DNA from: Kitasatospora mediocidica KCTC 9733
GTDB taxonomy: Bacteria > Actinomycetota > Actinomycetes > Streptomycetales > Streptomycetaceae
Reading direction: 5' to 3'
NCBI RefSeq assembly: GCF_000744225.1
Contig: NZ_JQLN01000002.1
Coordinates: 186,001-250,000 of the forward strand
DNA length: 64,000 bases
Shown here: piece after piece, positions 16,448 through 24,916 of the stretch
How positions within the stretch are numbered: position 1 is the stretch's first letter
Layout of the letters: every line of letters starts with the position of its first letter
The notes under the pieces: generated by a model
What the model saw: only the letters and a program-made list of their open reading frames with translations
Told to the model about the DNA's origin: nothing
The model's database searches: none
Made by a program: the position numbers and the translations under genes

Positions 16448-17487
16448 CGGTCTACGCGGGCCCCAGCGAGCTGGTCGGCGAGCCGCTGCGGGTGTACGGG
16501 CCGGCCGGCCCCTGGGACGAGGTGCGCGAGACGCTGACCGAGCTCGGCAGCGCGGTGCTGGTCTCCCGGCTGGGCGACTGGCTGCCGGCCGGCGGCCCGC
16601 CGCCGGACGCGGACTGCGCGCAGGGCGCCGCCTGCCTGGGCTGCGAGCTCTGCCGGGTGGTGCTGGGCGCGGACGGCGGCCCGGCCCGGGTGCCGGACCG
16701 TACGGTGCTCGGCCGGGACTGGGCGCGCTACCAGGCGATGTCGCACGAGGACGTCCGGTCCCGCTTCCTGGCCTCCCGGCTGCTGCTCAAGTACGCGGCC
16801 GGCGAGGTGCTGCAGGCCGCCCCGGAGACCGTCGACCTGGCCTACAAGCTGGGCGGCCGCCCGTACCTGCGCGGCTGCGACCAGGTGGACATCAGCCTCA
16901 GCCACACCGAGGACCTGCTGGTGGTCGGGCTGACCCGGCGGGGCTGGATCGGGGTGGACGCCGAGCTGTCGGAGCGCCGGCTGCTGGGCACCGGCGCCGA
17001 GAAGCAGATCTGCACGCCGCACGAGATCGCCCTGCTGGCCGCGATGCCGGAATACCGCCGCAACCCCGCGCTGGTGCGGCTGTGGACGCTCAAGGAGGCC
17101 TACAGCAAGGCGATCGGACAGGGGCTGCGGTTCCGCTTCACCGAGTTCGGCTTCGCGCCCGGGGCCCGGCGGGTGCAGGTGCTGCGGCCCGACGGATCGC
17201 CCGGGACGGGTGAGGAGTGGAGCTTCGGCACCTGGTCGATCGACCGTCAGTACACCGTGAGCGTCGCGCTCTTCGACGCCGGCTTCGGCGACACGGCCGA
17301 CATCGCGGCGCGCACCATGCTGGACGACGGTCTGGTGGACGCGCTGATCGCCTCCGAGCAGTTCGAGCAGCCCGACGCCTCCGAGCAGGGCGACGTGTCC
17401 GAGCGGCCCGGCGCGCGCGAGCAGCCGGAGTCGTTCGAACGCATGGACGGCGGTGGCGATCCGAAGGCGAACAGTTTCACAGGGTGA
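16444..17487 (+). CDS. Sfp-type 4'-phosphopantetheinyl transferase
   Basis: A 347-residue PPTase that activates carrier proteins. Diagnostic motifs are ISLSHTEDLLVVGL, WIGVDAE (about residue 168) and WTLKEAYSKAIGQGL (about 213). Sfp-type enzymes are usually 220-250 residues. This one has an added N-terminal part with several Cys residues (CAQGAACLGCELC, about 59-71), a possible metal site, and a low-complexity C-terminal tail of repeated SEQ/SER-P units. It overlaps the ACP by GTGA. It probably modifies the four stand-alone ACPs and the PKS of this locus. Confidence 0.92.
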   Translation: MTVYAGPSELVGEPLRVYGPAGPWDEVRETLTELGSAVLVSRLGDWLPAGGPPPDADCAQGAACLGCELCRVVLGADGGPARVPDRTVLGRDWARYQAMSHEDVRSRFLASRLLLKYAAGEVLQAAPETVDLAYKLGGRPYLRGCDQVDISLSHTEDLLVVGLTRRGWIGVDAELSERRLLGTGAEKQICTPHEIALLAAMPEYRRNPALVRLWTLKEAYSKAIGQGLRFRFTEFGFAPGARRVQVLRPDGSPGTGEEWSFGTWSIDRQYTVSVALFDAGFGDTADIAARTMLDDGLVDALIASEQFEQPDASEQGDVSERPGAREQPESFERMDGGGDPKANSFTG

Positions 17488-17617
17488 CTTTCGGGTTGCC
17501 TTCCCGGGCCCGCCGGATAAAATCTCGGCACTGGCGATGCCGCGCCAGCTTGACCTGGTCGCTGCCGGCGTCTCGTGGGGGGACCGCGGAGCGTGGCCTC
17601 GACCGGACGGGGGCCCA

Positions 17618-18226
17618 GTGATTCGGATACTGCTCGCCGAGGACATGAACATGGTCCGGGGCGCGCTGGTCGCGCTGCTCGGCATGGAAGAGGACATCGA
17701 GGTGGTCGTCGAGGTCGAGCACGGCGACCTGATCCTCCCTCAGGCACTGGCCTACCGGCCGGACATCGCCGTCCTGGACATCGACCTGCCCGGCGTGGAC
17801 GGCCTGACCGCGGCGACCCAGCTGCGCGAGCAGCTGCCGTCCTGCCGGTCGTTGATCCTCACCAGCCTGGGCCGGCCGGGGACGCTGCGCCGGGCCCTGA
17901 GCGCGCAGGTCTCCGGCTTCATCCTCAAGGACGCCCCGCCGGACCAGCTGGCCCGCGCGATCCGCAAGGTGGCGGCCGGCGAGCGGGTGGTCGACCCGAA
18001 GCTCGCGCTGGCCGCCTGGGACTCCCTGGAGAGCCCGCTCACCAAGCGGGAGGTGGAGGTGCTGCGGATGGCCGCGGGCGGCGCGGAGGTGGTGGAGATC
18101 GCCGCCGCGCTCTTCCTGTCGGCGGGCACCGTGCGCAACTACCTGACGACCGTCGTCACCAAGCTCAACGGCCGCAACCGGGTGGACGCCATCCGGATCG
18201 CGGAGGAGGCCGGCTGGCTGTCCTGA
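17618..18226 (+). CDS. NarL/DesR-type response regulator
   Basis: A 202-residue regulator. The receiver domain has the LLAEDMNMVRGAL start, Asp about 53 in VLDIDLPG and the conserved Lys in FILKDAPP. The LuxR-type DNA-binding domain has LTKREVEVLRMAAGG and SAGTVRNYLTTVVTKL. GTG at 17618 matches the usual start VIRILLAED. A DesK-like kinase lies convergently on the other strand 48 bases downstream. The two are probably cognate although not co-transcribed. Confidence 0.92.
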   Translation: MIRILLAEDMNMVRGALVALLGMEEDIEVVVEVEHGDLILPQALAYRPDIAVLDIDLPGVDGLTAATQLREQLPSCRSLILTSLGRPGTLRRALSAQVSGFILKDAPPDQLARAIRKVAAGERVVDPKLALAAWDSLESPLTKREVEVLRMAAGGAEVVEIAAALFLSAGTVRNYLTTVVTKLNGRNRVDAIRIAEEAGWLS

Positions 18227-18251
18227 CGCCGGAGCTGACGCCCGGAGTCGA

Positions 18252-18272
18252 CGCCGGGTCTGATGCCCGGCG
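18252..18272. terminator. Short hairpin between convergent regulator and kinase genes
   Basis: CGCCGGG (18252-18258) pairs with CCCGGCG (18266-18272) across a 7-base loop. It is weak but is the only hairpin in the 47-base convergent gap. Confidence 0.4.
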
Positions 18273-18273
18273 C

Positions 18274-19557
18274 TCAGGCGGCCTCGGCGCTGTCGTCCGG
18301 CTCGACGGCCGACGCGGCCACGACGCCCTGCCGGGCGGCCGCGGTCGGCACCTGGGCGAGCAGTTCGAAGCGGCCGTCGGGCCGGATCCCGGCGGTGAGG
18401 CGCCCGCCCAGCGCGGTCAGCCGGTTGTCCAGGTTGGCGAGGCCGCTGCCGTCGCGGGAGTGCTGCTGGTCGGGCTCGTTGGCGGGGTCCTCGGCGACGC
18501 CGTCGTTGACGATCCGCAGGCTGATGGCGCGGTGAAGCTCGGACACCTCGATCAGGCAGTGCTGGACCTTGCTGTGCCGGAGCATGTTGGTGACGGCCTC
18601 ACGCAGCACGGTGGCCAGCACGGTGTCGGCCCGCCCGGTGATCGGCGGCCCGGAGACCCGGGTCTCGACCTCGATCTCGGCGGTGGCGAGCATCGCGGTG
18701 GCCGCCTCGATCTCGGTGGTCAGTGACATGTCGCGGTAGCTGCTGGCCACCGCGCGCACATCGGCCAGCGCCTGCCGGGAGATCTCCAGGATGGACGTCA
18801 ACTCGCTGACCGCGCGGCCCTGGTGGTGCGGCACCAGGCGAATCGCCACCTCGCTCTTGAGGGTGATCGCGGAGAGGCTGTAGCCGAGCAGGTCGTGCAG
18901 GTCCCGGGCGAACCGCAGCCGTTCCTGGGCCACCGCCATCCGGGCCAGCTGGCCACGGGCCCGGTGCAGTTCGATCACCAGGGTGACCAGCTTGCTCAGG
19001 GCGTAGACCATCAGTCCGGTCGCCACGGTGGAGAGCGTGATGTAGAGCCACTCGTCGAACGTGCTGCCGTTGAGCGCGCCGATGAGCGAGACCGAGGCCG
19101 ACACCAGGCCGAACATCACCCAGCCGGTCAGCGGCGGCAGGACCAGCAGCACCGACCCGGCGAGGAACCCGCCGACCGACCCCCAGACCCGGCCGTAGAG
19201 CAGGATCGGCAGGTAGGTGAGCAGCGCCTGCGCGGCCAGCGTCCACCGGCCGTGCCGGCGGCGGAACGACTCCGCGCGCGGCAGCGAGTGGGCCAGTTGC
19301 AGGGCGTCGACGGCCAGCAGGCAGGTCACCCCGAGCAGGGAGACCGGGTCGCCGGGTCTCGCCACCACCAGGTTGACGCCGATCTGCGTCGAGTAGGCCG
19401 CCAGAATGATCAACAGGATGATCACCGCGAACCTCGGGGCCGGCTGCTCAGGCCCCGCCGACGGCAGGCGCAGCGTCGCCACCCGGGTGCGCAGGCCCTC
19501 CCATCGATCGTGGGCGGAACGCGTGCTGCTCGTTGTCTGGTCCGGTGCGAACGTCAC
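18274..19557 (-). CDS. DesK/NarX-type sensor histidine kinase
   Basis: A 427-residue kinase. Residues about 42-195 are hydrophobic, with five or six membrane spans and short loops, so it may sense the membrane itself. The HisKA_3 phospho-acceptor is His221 in RDLHDLLGYSLSAITLKSE. The ATPase domain has REAVTNMLRHS (N box) and DGSGLANLDNRL (G box). It lies 50 bases downstream of the SagB-type gene on the same strand, so it is probably the last gene of the RiPP operon. Its partner regulator is on the opposite strand at 17618-18226. Confidence 0.9.
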   Translation of the reverse strand: MTFAPDQTTSSTRSAHDRWEGLRTRVATLRLPSAGPEQPAPRFAVIILLIILAAYSTQIGVNLVVARPGDPVSLLGVTCLLAVDALQLAHSLPRAESFRRRHGRWTLAAQALLTYLPILLYGRVWGSVGGFLAGSVLLVLPPLTGWVMFGLVSASVSLIGALNGSTFDEWLYITLSTVATGLMVYALSKLVTLVIELHRARGQLARMAVAQERLRFARDLHDLLGYSLSAITLKSEVAIRLVPHHQGRAVSELTSILEISRQALADVRAVASSYRDMSLTTEIEAATAMLATAEIEVETRVSGPPITGRADTVLATVLREAVTNMLRHSKVQHCLIEVSELHRAISLRIVNDGVAEDPANEPDQQHSRDGSGLANLDNRLTALGGRLTAGIRPDGRFELLAQVPTAAARQGVVAASAVEPDDSAEAA

Positions 19558-19607
19558 AAGAACCCCTCCACCAGGCGACTGAGGGGTTTGAGCCTACGGC
19601 CTGGGAC

Positions 19608-21101
19608 TTACGCGGACATGGCGTTTCTGCAAGGAGTCGGTGCCACCGCCGCTGCTCCCAGAACGAGTTGACCCACCGTCGATTCCACCCGCCAGTCCGT
19701 CCCGGCGATCCGCGGGCCGACCTCGATGTCGCCGGACCCGCCGGCGGTGACCGCCAGGCCCAGCGTGGCGGCCACCAGGCCGAGCGTCTGGATGGCCGTC
19801 CCGGCGTCGCGCAGGGCCATCGCGTAGCCCTGGCCGCTGTACTTCCAGGTGACCCGGGAGAACCGCGCGGTCAGCGTGAGCACCACCGCGGGCGAGGCGC
19901 TCAGGCCGGCCGCGACCTGCGAGCAGAGCGAGATCTCGCTGCGCTCGCGCTCTCCGCCGTTGAGCAGCGTCAGCGAGTGCTGGACCGGGTCGTAGTGGAA
20001 CGTGCCGTTCGGCAGTCCGGCGCAGCGGTTGGCCGACACGTACACCTCCAGCGGGTGGGTCCCGCTCACGCTGGTGGCCGGCCGGTCGCTGACCTCGTAA
20101 CTGATCGGGCCGGCCGTGTCGGTGGAGACCGAGCGGACCCGCATCGAGCGGTAGAGCAGCTCGCCGATCTGGGAGAGGGTCACCTCGTCCTGCTCCGGGT
20201 CGGCGCTGAAGGCCGGCCTCGGCTCCTCCAGCAGCGCGATCAGCGAGGCGTCCGAGGCGAGCGGGTGGGCGCCGTCCGGGCGCGGCAGCGGGAAGCGCGG
20301 CCCCTCGGGCACCGGTTTGACGGCCGGTGGCGGCTCGAAGTGCCCGAGCAGGGCGAAGGTCGCGCCGAAGTCGTCGTCGTGCCGGCCGGTGGTGCTGCGG
20401 GTGTGGAAGAGCAGTTCGAACGGGGACCAGCCGGCGAGGACCGGATCGCCGTCCTCGGCGAACTGCGGATCCTCGCCGCACGGCGGGATCGGCGCCGCGA
20501 TGACCATCCCGGTGGCCAGCAGCTGGGCGACGATCTCGGTGACGGCGGAGGCGTGCAGCGGGACGGTCTTCAGCAGGTCCTGCAGCGTGGTCGTCCAGCC
20601 GAGCGCGCTCAGCAGGTCGGCGGCGCCGGCCCGGTGGGCCGTGACGCGGAAGAGCGAGAGCGGCGACTCCAGGAGGAAGCCGCCGCCCTCGCTGCGCAGG
20701 GTGGCGAACCGCGACAACCGGATCGGCTGGGTGGGGGTGACCCCGTGCGGGCCGAGCCGGGCCTGCGGCGTCATCGGGGTGACCGAGAGCAGCGGGATCT
20801 CCGCGTCCGTCAGGCCGATCGAGCGGACCACCAGGTGCTGGATGTCCGTCAGGACCCCGGCCAGCCGCTCCTGGGTCGCCCGGTCCCGGCCGTCCAGGAC
20901 GTTGCGCAGGGAGATCGGGCCGAAACTCATCCGCCGCAGCGCCTCGCGGGTGGCCCGGTCGGGGCAGTTCACCCGCAGGGTGTTCCAGCGGTTGTGCAAC
21001 AGGACGTCCCCGCCGACCTCGGGGAACTCGACGTGGACGTCCTCTCTGAGCGACGACAGGAGCAGGAGTGCTGGCATGTCGTCCCCGGACAAAGGCCGCA
21101 T
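19608..21101 (-). CDS. SagB/ThcOx-type FMN dehydrogenase (azoline oxidase)
   Basis: A 497-residue protein whose C-terminal nitroreductase-like domain (about 290-490) carries family features: LEVYVSANRCAGLPNGTFHYDP, ARFSRVTWKYSGQGYAMAL-like residues and DAGTAIQTLGLVAATLGL. SagB enzymes use FMN to oxidise azolines to azoles in thiazole/oxazole-modified peptides. The N-terminal half contains winged-helix-like segments. ATG at 21101 was chosen for AGGGA eight bases upstream. It lies downstream of the YcaO protein and precursor gene on the same strand with a 77-base gap. The likely substrate is the cyclodehydrated Cys86 of the small peptide at 23449. Confidence 0.85.
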   Translation of the reverse strand: MRPLSGDDMPALLLLSSLREDVHVEFPEVGGDVLLHNRWNTLRVNCPDRATREALRRMSFGPISLRNVLDGRDRATQERLAGVLTDIQHLVVRSIGLTDAEIPLLSVTPMTPQARLGPHGVTPTQPIRLSRFATLRSEGGGFLLESPLSLFRVTAHRAGAADLLSALGWTTTLQDLLKTVPLHASAVTEIVAQLLATGMVIAAPIPPCGEDPQFAEDGDPVLAGWSPFELLFHTRSTTGRHDDDFGATFALLGHFEPPPAVKPVPEGPRFPLPRPDGAHPLASDASLIALLEEPRPAFSADPEQDEVTLSQIGELLYRSMRVRSVSTDTAGPISYEVSDRPATSVSGTHPLEVYVSANRCAGLPNGTFHYDPVQHSLTLLNGGERERSEISLCSQVAAGLSASPAVVLTLTARFSRVTWKYSGQGYAMALRDAGTAIQTLGLVAATLGLAVTAGGSGDIEVGPRIAGTDWRVESTVGQLVLGAAAVAPTPCRNAMSA

Positions 21102-21178
21102 ATCGGTTCCCTGTAGGTCATTACTACGTTGACGATCCAATCATTGTTCCGTGACCGCGCTCGAATTCTGGTGGAGTC

Positions 21179-23437
21179 TCAGACGAACAGCGGGATCGGG
21201 TTGAGGTCCTCGAAGCGCGTACGCGACCCGAGTACGCCGGTGCGCACGGGGACGTCGAACAGCCGGCCCGGCCCGAACCGGGCCCAGAAGTGCCGCAGTC
21301 CGGGCACCATCACCCGGGCCACCGGGAGTCCGATGTCGGGCCGGGTCTGGTCCAGCACCAGCAGGTTCATGTCGTGCCGGCGCACCAGGTCGCAGGCCGC
21401 CTGCACGTCGTCGCGCAGATCGGGACGGGCGGTCCACGGGTGGCGGTCGGGCCGGGTCGGCGACTGGCCCGGATCAGCCACCAGGTAGGGCTGGTTGGCG
21501 ATGGTCGCGGTCCGCCACCAGGACAGCGCGTCCGGATCGCCGACGGCGTAGCCGCTCCCGCCGGGCCCGGCCCCGAGCACGGCCGGCAGCAGCTGGTTCA
21601 TCTCGGTCAGGGCCCGGCGCAGCGCCACCGCCGGGTCGAAGTGCGCGCCGAAGCCGAAGATGACGTCCTGCGCCGGCTTGTCGGTCCGCCGGGAGAGCGC
21701 GGCCACCACCGGGATGCCCAGGTCGTTGGTCAGGTCCAGGGCCCACACCGAGCGCTTCAACCCCCGGTGTACCTCGTGCAGTTCGTCGTTCCAGGCGTCA
21801 CCGAAGGCGCCGATGTCCACGCCCGGCTGCCGGGTGCGGTTGTACCACCACTGGGCGACCGCGTCGCGTTCCACCAGCTCCAGGAAGCCCTGGAGAATGG
21901 CGTCCTCCAGGCTGCTGCCGGCCGCACAGCCGTTGGAGTCGGCGACGGCGTACCGGTGGCCCGCTCCCGCGTGCGGCGCGCTGTAGTAGAGCATCGAGGT
22001 GGGCAGGTAGCGCCGGTCGCCGGTGGTGAGCGACCAGACCGGCGTCCAGTCGACCGGGGTGTCCTCGCCCAGCGGGTCGCAGACGTGCTGGAACCCGGTG
22101 TGCCGGGCGTTCCAGCGCGCGCGGTCCCGGTACTGCCGCTCGTCGTACAGCTGGCAGGTGTTGGGGTGGATCGCCGCGTCCCCGAGCCCGCGCACGGTGT
22201 CCCGGATCCGCGGCTCGTCACCCTGGTAGGTGCCCGAGTGGCGTTCCAGCGCCTCGCACAACGCGCCGACCCGGGCGTCGAGTTCGGTGGTTCCCTTGCC
22301 GCCGCTGAACAGTCGCAGGACCGGCGTCGCGCCGGATCCGGTGGCCTTCGCGGCGGGATTGTGGCCCGCGACGAAGGAGTTGAGGAAGTCCGGCCCGTGC
22401 GGATGGCGGCGGATGTCGCGCACCGGTCCGGTCACCGGGCTGATCAGGTGCCCGTACTGCTCCATTACCTGCTGGGGGGTCAGGGCGCGGTGGCCCTGGC
22501 CGCTCTGGTGGACCTTGGGGCGTGAGCGCAGGACGACCGGCCGGGTGGTCGGCGCCGCGCCGACGGCCGGGTCTCCGCAGGCCGGGCACTGCGGCCTGCG
22601 CACCAGGGTGTGGTGGCGGCCCCGCACGTCGAGCGGGTCCAGCGTGAGCACCGACTGCTGGCCCTGATGGCGGTAGCCGGCCAGCCATTTGACGGCCTCC
22701 AGTGCCACCAGCTGGAGCCCGATCAGCCGGGTCAGCGGGAGGGAGGCCTCGGGGCAGGCCCCGGCCGCCCGGTCGGGCCGGTTGGCCCGCAGCGGGTGCG
22801 CCAGGCAGGACCAGCAGGCGCCGTCGCCCGGCTGGAACACCGGCCCGACCCAGAGCGTCGACCCGCCGGGCTTCGCGAGCAGCCAGGGCCGGCCGGCGGC
22901 GCGCTGTTCGGCGTCGATCCGCCGCAGCCCGGGGTCCAGGTAGTCGTCGCAGAGGACCACGGTGAGCGCACCCTCCTCCACGCCGGCCCCCGCCGGGGCG
23001 CAGCTGAGCCCGGCCTGCTGGAAGCCGTCGCGGACCAGGGCCGGGGGAAGGGCGCAGAGCGTGAGGATCCGCACCGGGTCCGCGCCGGCCCTGACGGTGG
23101 AGAGCGGGCCGTCCAGTCCGGCCAGCTCCCAGAACGCCTCGGTCGGGAGGTCGGCGGCCGACGTGGTGCCGTCGGCCGCGCGGTAGGTCACCAGACCGGC
23201 TTCGGAGAGCGTGCCGAGCAGGTGGCCGAGCTGCTGGGTGCTCATCGCCGAGCGGGTTTCGCGGACGAGTGCGGGCAGGTCCCGGGTGCCGTCGAGCAGC
23301 GGTGCGAGCGTCTCCAGGTGCGTCCCCTGAAGGTGCGTCACCCCGCGGTCCGAGACCAGGTAGGCGCTGTCCCGGGAGACCACGTGGATCTGGAGATGCC
23401 TCTTGAGCCCGACCAGCGGGCCGCGGCGCTCAGACAT
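21179..23437 (-). CDS. TOMM cyclodehydratase: E1-like leader-binding domain fused to YcaO
   Basis: A 752-residue fusion. The N-terminal part (about 1-310) is the E1/ThiF-like, leader-peptide-binding partner with a zinc four-Cys set, CWSC and CPAC. The C-terminal YcaO domain (about 350-752) has GGKGTTELDARVGALCEALERH and SNGCAAGSSLEDAILQGFLELVERD, the ATP/magnesium motifs, and ends NPIPLFV, a variant of the Pro-rich YcaO terminus. Such enzymes use ATP to turn Cys, Ser or Thr into azolines. ATG at 23437 has GGAG eight bases upstream, overlapping the end of the precursor gene region; GTG at 23446 is less likely. Translation is probably coupled to the precursor peptide. Confidence 0.93.
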   Translation of the reverse strand: MSERRGPLVGLKRHLQIHVVSRDSAYLVSDRGVTHLQGTHLETLAPLLDGTRDLPALVRETRSAMSTQQLGHLLGTLSEAGLVTYRAADGTTSAADLPTEAFWELAGLDGPLSTVRAGADPVRILTLCALPPALVRDGFQQAGLSCAPAGAGVEEGALTVVLCDDYLDPGLRRIDAEQRAAGRPWLLAKPGGSTLWVGPVFQPGDGACWSCLAHPLRANRPDRAAGACPEASLPLTRLIGLQLVALEAVKWLAGYRHQGQQSVLTLDPLDVRGRHHTLVRRPQCPACGDPAVGAAPTTRPVVLRSRPKVHQSGQGHRALTPQQVMEQYGHLISPVTGPVRDIRRHPHGPDFLNSFVAGHNPAAKATGSGATPVLRLFSGGKGTTELDARVGALCEALERHSGTYQGDEPRIRDTVRGLGDAAIHPNTCQLYDERQYRDRARWNARHTGFQHVCDPLGEDTPVDWTPVWSLTTGDRRYLPTSMLYYSAPHAGAGHRYAVADSNGCAAGSSLEDAILQGFLELVERDAVAQWWYNRTRQPGVDIGAFGDAWNDELHEVHRGLKRSVWALDLTNDLGIPVVAALSRRTDKPAQDVIFGFGAHFDPAVALRRALTEMNQLLPAVLGAGPGGSGYAVGDPDALSWWRTATIANQPYLVADPGQSPTRPDRHPWTARPDLRDDVQAACDLVRRHDMNLLVLDQTRPDIGLPVARVMVPGLRHFWARFGPGRLFDVPVRTGVLGSRTRFEDLNPIPLFV

Positions 23438-23448
23438 CCGAGTCACTC

Positions 23449-23730
23449 CTATTCGCTCCGGCCGGTGATCTGGCAGAATCCGGCGTTGCCCGCGGCCGGA
23501 TCGTCGACATCGGTGATGACCAGGCGGTCACCACCCGGCGCGTCCAGCGGCGGGATGCCGGCGCCGGGGGTCAGGACGAGGCCGAACTCGGCCAGCACGG
23601 CCGCCGGTTCGGCGGCGTACCGGGTGCGCAGCGCGGGGTCCAGGTGGGCCCACACGACGAGTTCGGCGAAACGCCAGTCGCGCTCAAGGGCGGTGGTGGA
23701 CGGTGCTTCGGGAACAGCTGTGGCGATCAC
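23449..23730 (-). CDS. NHLP-type RiPP precursor peptide (putative)
   Basis: A 93-residue peptide starting with GTG at 23730, with GGAG six bases upstream. Residues 17-75 resemble a nitrile-hydratase-alpha-like leader: W-x-H-L-D-P-A-L-R-x-R-Y, then EPAAVLAEFGL, then an acidic VITDVDDPAA. The tail after residue 80 is GNAGFCQITGRSE. Cys86 is the only cysteine; Thr89 and Ser92 are the other possible heterocyclisation sites. It directly precedes the cyclodehydratase and SagB genes. It is either a single-azole precursor or a leader-like carrier protein; the core boundary is not certain. Confidence 0.72.
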   Translation of the reverse strand: MIATAVPEAPSTTALERDWRFAELVVWAHLDPALRTRYAAEPAAVLAEFGLVLTPGAGIPPLDAPGGDRLVITDVDDPAAGNAGFCQITGRSE

Positions 23731-23817
23731 GGAATTCTCCAGTGGCTGAGGGCTGCTCGAACGGTTCAGAGGAACGTTGGTACGTCACGGAAGTCTGTGT
23801 GAAGCAGGTCGCGCCAG

Positions 23818-23857
23818 GACAGTGGAACGGTCATGCCTTGAGGGTGAACTTCTCATG
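23818..23857 (-). promoter_or_regulatory. Candidate SARP-type direct repeats ahead of the RiPP operon
   Basis: On the minus strand, four heptamers with an 11-bp period begin with CA: CATGAGA (23851-23857), CACCCTC (23840-23846), CATGACC (23829-23835) and CACTGTC (23818-23824). On the plus strand the outer two appear as TCATGCC repeated exactly 22 bp apart (23831 and 23853). The region lies between the divergent precursor and SARP genes. Conservation between units is modest and no good -10 was found at the standard spacing. Confidence 0.4.
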
Positions 23858-24000
23858 CCCGGCGACCGGTTGCGTTCGAGGCCAAAGCCGTGAAGATCTC
23901 ACTGTCGGACGGGGCCGGACGCGTGCCAAGCTTTCTCAAGCGCACTCGATGCCGCCCCTCCGCCCGGGGTGCCACACAGCTCTCGAAAGGAGGCGGATCC

Positions 24001-24819
24001 GTGCAGATCAATCTTCTGGGCCCCTTCGTCGCTCATGAGCAGCAGACGTCCATCGTCCCGAGCGCGGCCAAGCCACGGCAGATCCTGGCCCTGCTGGCCC
24101 TGCAGGCGAACCAGGTGGTGACCGTTCCGACGCTGATGGAGGAGATCTGGGGGGAACGTCCGCCCCGCAGCGCCGCCACCACTCTGCAGACCTACATCCT
24201 CCAGCTGCGCCGGCGGCTCGCCACGGCGTTCGGCGCCGAACGCAGCTCCTCCGCCAAGGAGGTCCTGGTCACCCGCCACGGCGGCTACCTGCTGGACGTC
24301 CAGCCCGGCGAGGTGGACACCACCGAGTTCGACCGGACGCTCGCGCTCGGCCAGGCCGCGCTGGCCGCCGGGGACGACCCGACCGCCTCGCTGATGCTGG
24401 GCCAGGCCCTCGCGCTGTGGCGCGGGCCGGCGCTGGTGGACGTGCAGACCGGCCGGGTCCTGGAGATCGAGGTCCTGCGCCTGGAGGAGGCCCGGCTCGG
24501 CGCGCTGGAGGGCCGGATCGCCGCCGACCTGCGGCTCGGCCGGCACGCCGCGATGCTCAGCGAGCTGACCGTGCTGGCGGCCCGGCACCCGATGCACGAG
24601 GGGCTGCACGCCCAGTTCATGCTGGCGCAGTACCGCTCGGGCCGGGCCTGGCAGGCGCTGGAGACGTACCAGCGGCTGCGCGGCACGCTCGTCGCGGAGC
24701 TCGGCATCGAGCCGTCCGCCCGCCTGCGGCGGCTGCACGGCGCGGTGCTCGCGGCCGACCCCCGGCTCGACCTGGTCGGCGAGGAACTGGTCCTGGAGCC
24801 CGTCCGGGCCGCCGGCTAG
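24001..24819 (+). CDS. SARP-family transcriptional activator (first)
   Basis: A 272-residue Streptomyces antibiotic regulatory protein. The OmpR-like winged helix (about 1-100) includes LLGPFVAHEQQTSIVPSAAKPRQILALLALQ, TLMEEIWGERPP and LQTYILQLRRRL. The bacterial transcriptional activator domain (about 105-250) includes FDRTLALGQAAL and HEGLHAQFMLAQYRSGRAWQALETYQRLR. GTG at 24001 is preceded by AAAGGAGG, the strongest ribosome site in this part. SARPs bind heptameric repeats overlapping the -35 region; candidate arrays occur at several cluster promoters. It is likely a pathway-specific activator. Confidence 0.93.
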   Translation: MQINLLGPFVAHEQQTSIVPSAAKPRQILALLALQANQVVTVPTLMEEIWGERPPRSAATTLQTYILQLRRRLATAFGAERSSSAKEVLVTRHGGYLLDVQPGEVDTTEFDRTLALGQAALAAGDDPTASLMLGQALALWRGPALVDVQTGRVLEIEVLRLEEARLGALEGRIAADLRLGRHAAMLSELTVLAARHPMHEGLHAQFMLAQYRSGRAWQALETYQRLRGTLVAELGIEPSARLRRLHGAVLAADPRLDLVGEELVLEPVRAAG

Positions 24820-24916
24820 GCGCGGTACCGGCCCTCGTCCTCACCCCGTGGTCCGATGGCGCGACCCGCCGCCGCCGGACCGCGGGGATCGCCGCTGTCC
24901 GCGTTCGCGGCGAGGC

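Noticed and set aside
17371..17450. A coding tandem repeat at the PPTase C-terminus
   Set aside because: The SEQ/SER units are degenerate at both protein and DNA level, so it was recorded as a low-complexity tail and not as a repeat feature.
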